64,000 nt of DNA from JAEUMW01 sp039807745 (GTDB lineage Bacteria > Pseudomonadota > Gammaproteobacteria > Burkholderiales > JAEUMW01). The translations under genes and the position numbers were made by a program. Numbering within the stretch: the first letter of the stretch is position 1; the number at the start of each line of letters is the position of its first letter. The notes under the pieces were generated by a model. That model had not been told where the DNA came from. It searched no databases and saw nothing but the letters and a program-made list of their open reading frames with translations. Shown piece by piece: positions 38,525 to 48,233 of the stretch. The stretch is taken from contig JBDHRV010000001.1 of NCBI GenBank assembly GCA_039807745.1, positions 1-64,000 on the forward strand, written 5' to 3'.

Positions 38525-40722
38525 GAGCGGCGCGTTCCCGTCTCGCGACCCTGCTGCGACGACGTCGCATTCAGTACGCGCTCATCGTCATCCTGGGGTT
38601 CGGCGCCCTCGCGCTGTATGTCCTGTCGCTCGCAACCTCCAACAGCGAGCTTTTCAGCCGGCACTATCCGATCCTGCTGCTCGTGAACGGCGGGCTCGTC
38701 CTCGCGCTCTTCGGGCTGGTCGGCTTTCAGTTGTGGAGCCTGCTCGGCAAGCTGCGGACGCGCGTGTTCGGCGCCAAGCTCACCTTGCGCCTCGTGGTCA
38801 TGTTCGCGCTCATGGCGGTCGTGCCCGGCATCCTGATCTATGCGCTATCGGTGCAGTTTCTCGTGCGTTCGATCGACTCGTGGTTCGACGTGCAGGTCGA
38901 CCGCGCGATGGAGAGCAGCCTGCGGCTGGGGCGCTCCGCGCTCGACAGCATGCTGAAGGATCTGGCCAACAAGGCCGACGCGATGGCGTTCGACCTGTCG
39001 GAGGTGCCGCAGTCCGATCATCTGTCCGTCCTCAACCAGCTGCGCGAGCGCATCGGCGCGCAAGAGGCGACGCTCTTCAACCAGCGCGGCACGGTCATCG
39101 CGTTCTCGAGCGCGGAGCGCTCGATCCTCGCCCCCGAGGTTCCGAGCGCGGCCGTGCTGCGTCGCGTGCGCATCGCACAGTCCTACAGCGCGGTCGAATC
39201 CATCCCCGGCCAGGGACTGCAGTTGCGCGTCGTGGTGCCGATCACCGCGTTCGGTCCCGGCCAGGACGTGCGCATGCTGCAGCTCCTGCAGCCGGTACCA
39301 CCCGACATCGCGGCCGATGCCGACACCGTGCAGGGGATGTACCGCGACTACCAGGAGCTCCTGCTGTCGCGCGTCGGCCTGAAGCGGCTGTACGGCGTGA
39401 CGCTGACGCTCGCGCTGCTGCTCGCCCTGCTCTCCGCGCTCGCGGTGGCTTTCTACCTGAGCGAACGGCTGTCGGCACCTCTGGGCGTGCTCGCGCAAGG
39501 TACGCGCGCAGTGGCGCAGGGCAATCTCAGCGAACAGCTGCCAGTGCCGAGCCGCGACGAACTCGGGGTGCTCACGCAGTCGTTCAACGCCATGACGCGG
39601 CAGCTCGCCGATGCGCGCGCCGCGGTCGAACGCAACCAGGCACAGCTCGAAACCGCGAAAGCCTACATCGAGAGCACGCTCGCCAATCTCTCGGCGGGCG
39701 TCCTCGCCTTCGACGAAGCGCTCAAGCTGCGGGCGTGCAACGTGAGCGCCGGCGTGATCCTCGAGATCGAGACCGCGTCCCTCAAGGACATTCCGCTCGA
39801 CGCATGGGGAACGGCGGAGCCGCGCCTCGCGCCGTTCTCGGCAGCGGTCCGCGAAGCCTTCGAGGACGCGGCAGACAGCGAATGGGAAAAACAGCTCGAG
39901 CACCATGCGAAGAGCGGTGAGCGTTTGCTGCTGGTGCGCGGCACGCGTTTCCAGGCCGCCGATGGCACCGGCCGCGTGGTGGTATTCGACGACATCACGC
40001 ACCTGATCCAGGCGCAGCGGGACGCCGCCTGGGCCGAGGTGGCGCGGCGTCTCGCGCACGAGATCAAAAACCCGCTCACGCCGATACAGCTCTCGGCGGA
40101 GCGGCTGCAGCGCAAGCTGCACGACAAGCTGGGGGCGGCGGATGCGGAAATGCTGGACCGCTCCACGCGCACCATCGTGAACCAGGTGGCGGCATTGAAG
40201 GGCATGGTCGACGCCTTCAGCCAGTACGCGCGCTCACCCGAGGCAACGGTGCAAAGCGTCGACGTCAATCAACTCGTGCGCGAGATCCTCACCCTGTACG
40301 ACGCGATGGGATCGCATATCCGCGCCGAGCTGGCGCCCCGGCTCGATCCGGTGTTCGGGCATCCGGGGCAGATCCGGCAGCTCGTCCACAATCTGCTGCA
40401 AAACGCCCAGGACGCGGTGGCGGGCGTGAGCGAACCGCGCATCACGATCCGCACCGAACAGAAGGACGGGGCCCTTCTCCTCGCCATCGAAGATAACGGG
40501 GTCGGCGTCCCGGATGCGCTGCTCGCACGGGTGTTCGAGCCTTACGTGACGACCAAGCCCAAGGGCACCGGTCTTGGGCTCGCCATCGTCAAGAAGATCG
40601 TCGAGGAGCACGCGGGCAAAGTGGAGATCGAGAATCTGCGGCCCCACGGCGCGGCGGTTCGCATTATGCTGCCGCTGCTTGCCCCGCGCACGGCGGCACG
40701 CAAGACTGAAGCGAAGGCATAG
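38521..40722 (+). CDS. NtrY-like membrane sensor histidine kinase
   Basis: With ATG 38521 (MRAARSRLAT) the protein is 733 residues. It has membrane helices at about 17-38, 45-70, 82-108 and 285-310, enclosing a periplasmic sensor region. A HAMP domain (about 312-365), a PAS-like domain (about 375-490), a HisKA domain with the phospho-acceptor H513 in RRLAHEIKNPLTP, and an ATPase domain with NLLQNAQDAV and GTGLGLAIVKKI follow. The architecture is that of NtrY. Its partner regulator starts 9 bp downstream. Nitrogen or redox control is known for NtrYX in other bacteria; the signal here is not known. Confidence 0.9.
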   Translation: MRAARSRLATLLRRRRIQYALIVILGFGALALYVLSLATSNSELFSRHYPILLLVNGGLVLALFGLVGFQLWSLLGKLRTRVFGAKLTLRLVVMFALMAVVPGILIYALSVQFLVRSIDSWFDVQVDRAMESSLRLGRSALDSMLKDLANKADAMAFDLSEVPQSDHLSVLNQLRERIGAQEATLFNQRGTVIAFSSAERSILAPEVPSAAVLRRVRIAQSYSAVESIPGQGLQLRVVVPITAFGPGQDVRMLQLLQPVPPDIAADADTVQGMYRDYQELLLSRVGLKRLYGVTLTLALLLALLSALAVAFYLSERLSAPLGVLAQGTRAVAQGNLSEQLPVPSRDELGVLTQSFNAMTRQLADARAAVERNQAQLETAKAYIESTLANLSAGVLAFDEALKLRACNVSAGVILEIETASLKDIPLDAWGTAEPRLAPFSAAVREAFEDAADSEWEKQLEHHAKSGERLLLVRGTRFQAADGTGRVVVFDDITHLIQAQRDAAWAEVARRLAHEIKNPLTPIQLSAERLQRKLHDKLGAADAEMLDRSTRTIVNQVAALKGMVDAFSQYARSPEATVQSVDVNQLVREILTLYDAMGSHIRAELAPRLDPVFGHPGQIRQLVHNLLQNAQDAVAGVSEPRITIRTEQKDGALLLAIEDNGVGVPDALLARVFEPYVTTKPKGTGLGLAIVKKIVEEHAGKVEIENLRPHGAAVRIMLPLLAPRTAARKTEAKA

Positions 40723-40731
40723 GAACGACGC

Positions 40732-41991
40732 ATGACGCAGATTCTGGTGGTGGACGACGAGGTCGGCATCCGCGAGTTGCTCTCGGAGATTCTCGAAGAC
40801 GAGGGCTACCAGGTGCGGCTCGCCGAGAACGCCGGGCAGGCGCGGGAGGTGCGTACGCAGGGTCGCCCCGACCTGGTCCTGCTCGACATCTGGATGCCCG
40901 ACACGGACGGCATCACGCTGCTCAAGGAGTGGGCAAGCTCCGGGCTGCTCACCATGCCGGTCGTGATGATGTCGGGTCATGGCACGATCGACACCGCGGT
41001 CGAGGCCACCCGGATCGGCGCCTACGACTTCCTCGAAAAACCGATCGCACTGCAAAAGCTCCTGTCGACAGTGGGCCGGGCGCTGCGCCAGGGCATCGTG
41101 CAGCCGAAGCCGGCGCTGTCGCTCGCGAGCCTGGGGCGCGCGGCTCTCATCTCCGACCTCAAACAACGCCTGGAGCGGGTGGGCAACCTGAAGACGCCCG
41201 TGCTGCTGACCGCAGAGCCGGGGTGTGGCGTCGAGCTGTGCGCGGGTTTTCTGCACCGGCCGAACACGCCCTGGGTCGCGCCGGAGTCGCTTGCGGTGCT
41301 GGCGGAGGCGCCGGTCGATCTGCTCACCGAGGCGAAGGAAGGCACGCTTTTCCTGCCCGAGGTGGGCAACCTCAACAAGCTCGAGCAGAAGGGGCTTGCC
41401 CTGCTCGTCTCCAAGCTCGACAAGTACAACGTGCGGCTGGTGTGTGCGAGCGCGAAGTCGCTGCCGGAACTGGTGGCACAGGGCGCCTTCGATTCGCGCC
41501 TGCTGCAGAGTCTGTCGGGGCTCACCATCCGCGTGCCGAGCCTGCGCGAGCACCGCGAGGACGTGCCGGAGCTAGCGAACCTGTTCCTGTCGCGGCTCGT
41601 CGAGGCGCGGGAGGCACCCCCGCGATCGTTCAGCACGGCCGCGCTGAATGCGCTGCGCAACTGCGACTGGCCGGGCAATCTGTCACAGCTCGAGGCCACG
41701 GTGAAGACGCTGGCGCTCACCGCCCTGCAGGATGAGATCACGCTCGCCGACGTGAACCGCGTGCTCGCGCAGTTCGACGTCGAACTGCCGACGCTGGCGA
41801 AAACGCTGCCGCTCCACCTCACCCTGCGCGAGGCGCGCGACGCCTTCGAGCGTGTCTACTTCGAGCATCACATCGCCCGCGAGGGCGGCAACATGAGTCG
41901 GGTGGCCGAGAAGGTCGGCCTCGAACGCACGCATCTCTATCGCAAGCTGAAGCAGCTGGGGGTGCGCCTGTCGCGGCGGGTGGAGGACTGA
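40732..41991 (+). CDS. NtrX-like response regulator with degenerate AAA+ domain
   Basis: This 419-residue regulator has an intact receiver domain: D8/D9, phospho-acceptor D52, S81 and K103. The central region aligns with the sigma54-activator AAA+ domain but looks inactive. The Walker A position reads AEPGCGVEL (about 161-169) without the Lys, the GAFTGA loop region is missing with a shortening of about 25-30 residues, and Walker B reads GTLFLPEVG (P for D). A Fis-type helix-turn-helix is present at about 385-409. It is therefore probably a phosphorylation-controlled DNA binder that does not remodel sigma54 polymerase. It is the likely target of the kinase just upstream. Confidence 0.88.
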   Translation: MTQILVVDDEVGIRELLSEILEDEGYQVRLAENAGQAREVRTQGRPDLVLLDIWMPDTDGITLLKEWASSGLLTMPVVMMSGHGTIDTAVEATRIGAYDFLEKPIALQKLLSTVGRALRQGIVQPKPALSLASLGRAALISDLKQRLERVGNLKTPVLLTAEPGCGVELCAGFLHRPNTPWVAPESLAVLAEAPVDLLTEAKEGTLFLPEVGNLNKLEQKGLALLVSKLDKYNVRLVCASAKSLPELVAQGAFDSRLLQSLSGLTIRVPSLREHREDVPELANLFLSRLVEAREAPPRSFSTAALNALRNCDWPGNLSQLEATVKTLALTALQDEITLADVNRVLAQFDVELPTLAKTLPLHLTLREARDAFERVYFEHHIAREGGNMSRVAEKVGLERTHLYRKLKQLGVRLSRRVED

Positions 41992-42296
41992 GCCTCGCGC
42001 ACGGCGGGAGGGCGGCGACAACACGACCCCGCTGCCTGGGCGCTCTCGACCCGGGGGCGCCTTTATGGTTGCGATAACAAGAAATAGCTTTCCTTAATTT
42101 TCGGTCTTCGGAATAATTCGCGGGGAAAGCGCAGAAATCCGTGCATCGGGGAGAACGGGTTCGGCCGTCGTGAGGCGCGGTCCTGACGGGCAACCGCGGG
42201 AAACGTCCAGGCGCGCGCTTTCGCCTGTATCGGCCGGCGCGACCGCACGCGTGTGCGTGTCATCTCATCTCTACTATGGTTCGAGGAAAGCCCCCT
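41992..42296. promoter_or_regulatory. 305-bp spacer between ntrX-like gene and tkt
   Basis: There is no gene. A weak hairpin (GGGCGC 42038-42043 with GCGCCT 42057-42062, then TTTAT) may terminate the kinase-regulator transcript. It is followed by an AT-rich stretch (42062-42118) with a possible promoter, TTGCGA at 42069-42074 and CTTAAT at 42093-42098 with 18-bp spacing. A clear GAGGA ribosome site for tkt is at 42283-42287. No certain operator was recognised. Confidence 0.4.
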
Positions 42297-44288
42297 ATGG
42301 CTACGCGGAAGGATCTGACCAACGCCATTCGAGCATTGGCGATGGACGCGGTGCAGAAAGCGAACTCCGGCCATCCCGGCATGCCGATGGGCATGGCAGA
42401 GATCGCCGAGGTGCTGTGGAACCATCACCTGCGGCACAACCCGGCCAATCCGCACTGGGCGGACCGCGATCGCTTCGTGGTGTCCAACGGCCACGGTTCC
42501 ATGCTGCTCTACGCCTTGCTGCATCTCACCGGCTACGCGCTGCCGATGGAGGAGCTCGAGCGTTTCAGGCAACTGCACTCGAAGACCCCCGGTCATCCCG
42601 AATACGGCCTCACGCCCGGCGTCGAGACCACTACCGGCCCGCTCGGGCAGGGCATCGCGAACGCGGTGGGCATGGCGATCGCCGAGCGCACGCTGGCGGC
42701 GGAGTTCAACCGGCCCGGGTTCGAGATCGTGAATCACCACACCTACGTCTTCAACGGCGACGGCTGCCTGATGGAGGGCATCTCGCACGAGGCGTGCTCG
42801 CTGGCCGGCACGCTCGGCCTGGGCAAGCTCATCGTCTTCTACGACGACAATGGCATTTCGATCGACGGTCACGTGGAAGGGTGGTTCACGGACAATACCC
42901 CGAAACGCTTCGAAGCCTACGGCTGGCACGTGGTACCCGATGTGAATGGCCACGACTTTGCCGCCATCGAGAAGGCGCTGCAGGCGGCGCAGGCGGAAAC
43001 CGGACGCCCGAGCCTGATCTGCTGCAAGACCGTGATCGCGCACGGCTCGCCCAACAAGGCAGGCACGCACGAGGCGCACGGCGCCGCGCTGGGCGAGGCC
43101 GAAGTGGCGGCCACGCGCGCCCACATCGGCTGGAATCATCCGCCGTTCGTGATTCCGCAGGATGTCTACGATGGCTGGGACGCGCGGGTCAGGGGCGCTG
43201 GTCTGGAGACGGCGTGGAACAAGCGCTTCGCCGAGTACGAGCGCGATCATCCCGCGCTCGCGGCCGAGTTCAAGCGGCGCATGCAGCGCGAGCTGCCCGC
43301 GAACTGGCCGCAGGCAGCGCGCGCGTTCATCGCGAAGACCGTGGAGAAGGGTGAAACGATCGCCACCCGCAAGGCTTCGCAGAACTCGATCGAGGCCCTC
43401 GCCGCAGTGCTGCCGGAACTCGTGGGCGGCTCTGCCGATCTCGCCGGATCGAACCTGACCCTGTGGTCGAAGGCGCGCGGCATGCAGCGCGACGAGCCGG
43501 GCAACTACATTTATTTCGGCGTGCGCGAGTTCGGCATGTCGGCAATCATGAACGGCATCGTGCTCCACGGCGGGCTGCGCGCGTTCGCCGCCACTTTCCT
43601 GATGTTCTCGGAGTATGCCCGCAACGCGGTGCGCATGTCGTCGCTGATGAAGGTGCCTTCGATCTTTGTCTACACCCACGATTCGATCGGTCTGGGCGAA
43701 GACGGGCCGACCCACCAGCCGATCGAGCAGACCGCCACGCTGCGTCTGATTCCGGGCATGGAGGTGTGGCGCCCGTGCGACTCGGTCGAGAGCGCGGTCT
43801 GCTGGGTCGCGGCGATCGAGCGCGTCGACGGACCTTCGTGCCTACTGTTCTCGCGGCAGAACCTCGCGTTCCAGACGCGCACGCCGGAGCAGATCGCGGA
43901 CATTCGCCGTGGCGGCTACGTGCTGGCGGAGGCGACCGGGGGAAAGCCGGCGGTCATTCTCATCGCCACCGGCTCGGAAGTCGCGCTGGCGATGGAAGCG
44001 CGCAAGGCGCTCGGCGAAAGCGGGATCGCGGCACGCGTGGTTTCCATGCCGTCGACCAACGTCTTCGACCGGCAGGATGAAGCATACAAGTCGAGCGTGC
44101 TGCCGCGGGGCGTGACGCGGGTGTCGATCGAAGCCGGAGTCACGGATGGCTGGCGCAAGTACGTGGGAATCGACGGCGCCACGATCGGCATCGAGACGTT
44201 CGGCGAATCCGCACCGGCAGGGGAGCTGTTCAAGCACTTCGGTTTCACCGTGGCCAACGTGGTGAATACTGTGAGGAGCGTTCTCTAA
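42297..44288 (+). CDS. tkt: Transketolase
   Basis: Transketolase moves two-carbon units between sugar phosphates with thiamine pyrophosphate. The start is ATG 42297 (MATRKDLTNAIRALAMDAV), 9 bp after GAGGA. The 663-residue protein has the TPP-binding motif GDGCLMEGISHEA region, the N-terminal SGHPGMPMG, and the pyrimidine-domain stretch HDSIGLGEDGPTHQP. The length is typical. It begins the tkt-gap-pgk-pyk-fba row of sugar-phosphate genes. Confidence 0.97.
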   Translation: MATRKDLTNAIRALAMDAVQKANSGHPGMPMGMAEIAEVLWNHHLRHNPANPHWADRDRFVVSNGHGSMLLYALLHLTGYALPMEELERFRQLHSKTPGHPEYGLTPGVETTTGPLGQGIANAVGMAIAERTLAAEFNRPGFEIVNHHTYVFNGDGCLMEGISHEACSLAGTLGLGKLIVFYDDNGISIDGHVEGWFTDNTPKRFEAYGWHVVPDVNGHDFAAIEKALQAAQAETGRPSLICCKTVIAHGSPNKAGTHEAHGAALGEAEVAATRAHIGWNHPPFVIPQDVYDGWDARVRGAGLETAWNKRFAEYERDHPALAAEFKRRMQRELPANWPQAARAFIAKTVEKGETIATRKASQNSIEALAAVLPELVGGSADLAGSNLTLWSKARGMQRDEPGNYIYFGVREFGMSAIMNGIVLHGGLRAFAATFLMFSEYARNAVRMSSLMKVPSIFVYTHDSIGLGEDGPTHQPIEQTATLRLIPGMEVWRPCDSVESAVCWVAAIERVDGPSCLLFSRQNLAFQTRTPEQIADIRRGGYVLAEATGGKPAVILIATGSEVALAMEARKALGESGIAARVVSMPSTNVFDRQDEAYKSSVLPRGVTRVSIEAGVTDGWRKYVGIDGATIGIETFGESAPAGELFKHFGFTVANVVNTVRSVL

Positions 44289-44386
44289 GGGGGGAACGCA
44301 CAAGCGAGTCGCGAAACGCGATCGAAAAAAGGTCATCGCTTCGCGATAGAATCGAGGTTTTTCATCGTTTTCACGGGAGGAAAGAC

Positions 44387-45385
44387 ATGGCAATTCGTGT
44401 CGGCATCAACGGATTTGGACGCATCGGGCGCATGGTAATGCGGGCCGCCGTGAGGGACTTTCCGGACATCGAGATCGTCGGCATCAACGACCTGCTCGAG
44501 CCGGACTATCTCGCCTACATGCTCAAGTACGACTCGGTGCACGGACGCTTCAAGGCCACCGTCGCGGTCGACGGCAACACGATGGTGGTGAACGGCAAGA
44601 AGATCCGACTCACCGCAGTGAAGGATCCCGCCGAGCTCAAGTGGAACGAGGTCGGCGCCGACCTCGTCATCGAGTCCACCGGCCTCTTCCTCACCAAGGA
44701 GACCGCGCAGAAGCATCTCGCGGCCGGGGCGAAGAAGGTGATCATGTCGGCGCCTTCGAAGGACGACACGCCGATGTTCGTCTACGGTGTGAACGACAAG
44801 ATCTACGACGGGCAGGCGATCATCTCGTGCGCTTCGTGCACCACCAACTGCCTCGCACCGGTGGCCAAGGTGCTGCACGACACGTGGGGCATCAAGCGCG
44901 GGCTCATGACCACGGTGCACGCTGCCACCGCCACGCAGAAGACCGTCGACGGTCCGTCCAACAAGGACTGGCGCGGCGGCCGCGGCATCCTCGAGAACAT
45001 CATCCCGTCCTCGACCGGCGCGGCGAAGGCCGTCGGCAAGGTGATCCCCGAGCTCAACAAGAAGCTGACCGGCATGGCCTTCCGGGTGCCCACCTCGGAC
45101 GTTTCCGTGGTCGACCTCACCGTCGAGCTGGTTAAGGAAGCCACCTACGAGCAGATCTGCGCGGCAATGAAAGCGGCCTCCGAAGGTCCCATGAAGGGCG
45201 TGCTCGGCTACACCGAGGACAAGGTGGTGGCCACCGATTTCCGCGGTGAGAGCTGCACGTCGGTGTTCGACGCCGGCGCGGGGATCGCCCTCGACGGCAC
45301 TTTCGTCAAGGTCGTGTCCTGGTACGACAACGAATGGGGTTACTCCGCCAAGCTCCTCGACATGGCGCGCGTCGTCAGCAAGTGA
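44387..45385 (+). CDS. gap: Glyceraldehyde-3-phosphate dehydrogenase
   Basis: This enzyme oxidises glyceraldehyde-3-P to 1,3-bisphosphoglycerate with NAD. The 332-residue protein has the NAD-binding INGFGRIGRM at 7-16 and the catalytic C151 in SCASCTTNCLAP. A strong GGGAGGAAAG ribosome site precedes the ATG. The 98-bp spacer from tkt holds a TAGAAT (44347-44352) that could be a -10, without a good -35. pgk follows after a hairpin. Confidence 0.98.
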   Translation: MAIRVGINGFGRIGRMVMRAAVRDFPDIEIVGINDLLEPDYLAYMLKYDSVHGRFKATVAVDGNTMVVNGKKIRLTAVKDPAELKWNEVGADLVIESTGLFLTKETAQKHLAAGAKKVIMSAPSKDDTPMFVYGVNDKIYDGQAIISCASCTTNCLAPVAKVLHDTWGIKRGLMTTVHAATATQKTVDGPSNKDWRGGRGILENIIPSSTGAAKAVGKVIPELNKKLTGMAFRVPTSDVSVVDLTVELVKEATYEQICAAMKAASEGPMKGVLGYTEDKVVATDFRGESCTSVFDAGAGIALDGTFVKVVSWYDNEWGYSAKLLDMARVVSK

Positions 45386-45395
45386 TGGTCGCGTA

Positions 45396-45440
45396 GCGGG
45401 AGCCCCGACCCCCCGATTCCGGGGTGGCCGGGGTTCCCGC
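45396..45440 (+). other. Strong GC-rich hairpin between gap and pgk
   Basis: GCGGGAGCCCCG (45396-45407) pairs with CGGGGTTCCCGC (45429-45440), with one G-U pair. The 21-base loop is itself GC-rich and partly self-complementary. There is no T-run, so an mRNA-stabilising or processing hairpin that sets the gap:pgk ratio is more likely than a terminator. Confidence 0.6.
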
Positions 45441-45493
45441 TCATCCGTCATGCACGGTTGAAGTATCCCTTTTCCGTTCACGGAGCCAGACAA

Positions 45494-46681
45494 ATGAACG
45501 TCTTGAGAATGGCCGATCTCGACCTCGCGGGCAAGCGCGTCTTCATTCGCGCCGACCTCAATGTCCCGCAGGACGACGCCGGAAAAATCACGGAGGACAC
45601 GCGCATCCGCGCCTCCGTGCCCGGCATCAAGCTCGCGCTCGAGAAGGGCGCGGCGGTAATGGTAACCTCGCACCTCGGGCGACCGAAGGAAGGCGAATTC
45701 AAGCCGGCGGACACCCTGGCGCCGGTTGCCAAGCGCATGTCCGAGCTGCTCGGGCGCGAGGTGCGGCTGGTGCAGAACTGGGTCGACGGCGGTTTCGAGG
45801 TCAAGCCCGGTGAAGTGGTGATGCTGGAAAACTGCCGCACCAACAAGGGCGAGAAGAAGAACGTCGACGAGCTCGCGCAAAAGATGGCGAAGCTGTGCGA
45901 TGTCTTCGTGATGGACGCTTTCGCCACCTCGCATCGGGCCGAAGCGACCACGCACGGCATCGCCAAGTTCGCGCCGGTGGCGTGCGCCGGACCGCTGCTC
46001 GCGCAGGAGCTCGAGGCGCTGACGAAAGCGCTCGCCAATCCGAAGCGGCCGCTCGTTGCGATCGTCGCCGGCTCGAAGGTGTCGACCAAGCTCACGGTGC
46101 TGAAGAATTTGTCCGCGAAAGTCGATCAGCTGGTCGTCGGCGGCGGCATCGCCAACACTTTCCTGGCGGCGCAAGGCAAGAAGATCGGCAAGTCGCTGTC
46201 GGAGGCTGATCTGGTCGGCGAGGCCAAGGCGGTGATCGAGGCTTGCCATGCCCGAGGCGGCGACGTACCGCTGCCGAACGACGTCGTGTGCGGGAAGGAG
46301 CTCTCGCCGAGCGCCGCTGCCACGCTGAAGTCGGTGGACCAGGTGGCCGACGACGACATGATCCTCGACATCGGGCCGCAAGCGGCGCAGAAGCTCGCCG
46401 ATGTCATTGCCCGGGCCGGAACGGTGGTGTGGAACGGGCCGGTCGGTGTCTTCGAGTACGACCAGTTCGGCAAGGGGACGGAGACCGTGGCACGCGCCAT
46501 CGCCTCCTCGCCTGCGTTCTCGCTTGCCGGCGGCGGCGACACGCTGGCCGCGATCGCCAAGTACGACATCGGCTCGAAGGTCGGCTACATCTCGACCGCC
46601 GGCGGCGCTTTTCTCGAGTTTCTCGAGGGCAAGACGCTGCCGGCGGTTGCGATCCTCGAGGAGCGCGCGGCCAAGGGCTAG
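45494..46681 (+). CDS. pgk: Phosphoglycerate kinase
   Basis: Pgk transfers phosphate from 1,3-bisphosphoglycerate to ADP. The start is ATG 45494 (MNVLRMADLDL), with GGAG 8 bp upstream; ATG at the MADLDL position is also possible. The 395-residue product has the N-terminal signature KRVFIRADLNVPQ and the C-terminal nucleotide-binding GGGDTLAAI. It lies between gap and pyk, 64 bp before the latter. Confidence 0.97.
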   Translation: MNVLRMADLDLAGKRVFIRADLNVPQDDAGKITEDTRIRASVPGIKLALEKGAAVMVTSHLGRPKEGEFKPADTLAPVAKRMSELLGREVRLVQNWVDGGFEVKPGEVVMLENCRTNKGEKKNVDELAQKMAKLCDVFVMDAFATSHRAEATTHGIAKFAPVACAGPLLAQELEALTKALANPKRPLVAIVAGSKVSTKLTVLKNLSAKVDQLVVGGGIANTFLAAQGKKIGKSLSEADLVGEAKAVIEACHARGGDVPLPNDVVCGKELSPSAAATLKSVDQVADDDMILDIGPQAAQKLADVIARAGTVVWNGPVGVFEYDQFGKGTETVARAIASSPAFSLAGGGDTLAAIAKYDIGSKVGYISTAGGAFLEFLEGKTLPAVAILEERAAKG

Positions 46682-46745
46682 GCCGGCTCGCCGCCAACCC
46701 CGCGCCGCTGCCTTGGCCCCGACCATCGCTGGTCCGATCACAGGC

Positions 46746-48185
46746 ATGCGGCGCCGGACCAAGATCGTTGCGACTCTCGGGCCCGCTTCCAGTTCGCGGG
46801 GCGCGCTGGAGAAGCTGATCGAGGCCGGTCTCGACGTGGTGCGGTTGAACTTCTCGCACGGCAAGGCGGAAGAGCACGAGGAGCGGGCGGAGCTGGTGCG
46901 GGCGCTGGCGCGGGCGGCGGGGCGTCCGGTCGGAGTGATGGCCGACCTGCAGGGTCCGAAGATCCGCATCGGGGCCTTCGAGCACGGGCGGGTCGTCCTC
47001 AAGCCGGGCAGCCCGTTCGTGCTCGACGCCGACTGCGAGCTCGGCGACAGCTTCCGGGTCGGGCTCGACTACCGGGAACTGCCCGCGGACGTGAGCGTTG
47101 GCGACGTGCTGCTGCTCGATGACGGGCGTATCGTCCTGTACGTGGAGAAGGTGAAGGATTCCCAGATCTTCACCCGGGTCGAGCAGGGCGGAATCCTCTC
47201 CAACAACAAGGGCATCAACCGGCGTGGCGGCGGGCTCACGGCCCCCGCCCTGACCGAAAAGGATCTGGAGGACATCAAGACCGCCGCGCGCTTCAAGGCG
47301 GATTACATCGCCGTTTCGTTTCCGCGGTCCGGCGCCGACATGGAGTACGCCCGCACCCTGCTGCACGAGGCGGGTGGCAAAGGCTTGCTGATCGCGAAGA
47401 TCGAGCGCGCCGAGGCGATCGCTGCGCTGGACGAGATCCTCGACGCCTCGGATGCGATCATGGTGGCGCGCGGCGACCTGGCGGTGGAGATGGGCGATGC
47501 CGCGGTGCCGGCGTTGCAAAAACGCATGATCCGGCTGGCGCGAGCCAGGTACAAGCTCGTGATCACGGCCACCCAGATGATGGAGTCGATGATTTCGAGT
47601 CCGATTCCGACCCGGGCCGAGGTTTCGGATGTGGCGAATGCGGTGCTCGACGGTACCGATGCCGTAATGCTCTCGGCGGAAACGGCGGTCGGCGAGTACC
47701 CGGTGGAAACCGTGCGCGCGATGGCCCGCGTGTGTTTCGAGGCGGAGCGGAACATGGAGCCCACGGTCGAGCGCGATCTGATGGATCGCCTGGCCACCCG
47801 GATCGACCAGGCGGTGGCATTTGCCGCCGCGTTCACCGCTTCGCACTTCAAGGTGCGGGCGATCGGCGCGCTCACGCACTCCGGCGCCACCGCGCTGTGG
47901 ATGTCGCGTGTGAATCTGGGCGTGCCGGTGTACGCGCTCACGCCGGTAGTCGAGACGCGGCGGCGGCTCACGCTGTTCTCGGGCGTGCACCCGTACAATC
48001 TGCGCGAGACCTCGAACGATCGCGACGTGATGCTGCGGGCGGCCGAGGACGAGCTGTTGCGGCGCGGTGCCGTGCAGCCAGGCGATCTGGTGGTGCTCAC
48101 CATCGGCGAGCTCGTGGGCAAGACCGGACAAACCAATACCATGAAGATAATTCGAGTGGGAGACTCGAGGAGAAGCGACGCCTGA
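46746..48185 (+). CDS. pyk: Pyruvate kinase
   Basis: Pyruvate kinase makes pyruvate and ATP from phosphoenolpyruvate. With ATG 46746 (MRRRTKIVATLGPAS) it has 479 residues. The substrate region RLNFSHG, the catalytic block GLLIAKIERAEAI and MVARGDLAVEMG, and the effector-side C-terminal domain are present. The ribosome site is weak. The glycolytic neighbours on both sides support the call. Confidence 0.97.
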   Translation: MRRRTKIVATLGPASSSRGALEKLIEAGLDVVRLNFSHGKAEEHEERAELVRALARAAGRPVGVMADLQGPKIRIGAFEHGRVVLKPGSPFVLDADCELGDSFRVGLDYRELPADVSVGDVLLLDDGRIVLYVEKVKDSQIFTRVEQGGILSNNKGINRRGGGLTAPALTEKDLEDIKTAARFKADYIAVSFPRSGADMEYARTLLHEAGGKGLLIAKIERAEAIAALDEILDASDAIMVARGDLAVEMGDAAVPALQKRMIRLARARYKLVITATQMMESMISSPIPTRAEVSDVANAVLDGTDAVMLSAETAVGEYPVETVRAMARVCFEAERNMEPTVERDLMDRLATRIDQAVAFAAAFTASHFKVRAIGALTHSGATALWMSRVNLGVPVYALTPVVETRRRLTLFSGVHPYNLRETSNDRDVMLRAAEDELLRRGAVQPGDLVVLTIGELVGKTGQTNTMKIIRVGDSRRSDA

Positions 48186-48233
48186 GGTCGCGCTGCGCAC
48201 TTCTTTCCATCATCATCTTCGGAGGTACCCACC

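Noticed and set aside
44333..47002. 889-codon minus-strand open frame opposite gap and pgk
   Set aside because: It is a shadow of two certain genes with typical antisense composition and no motif.
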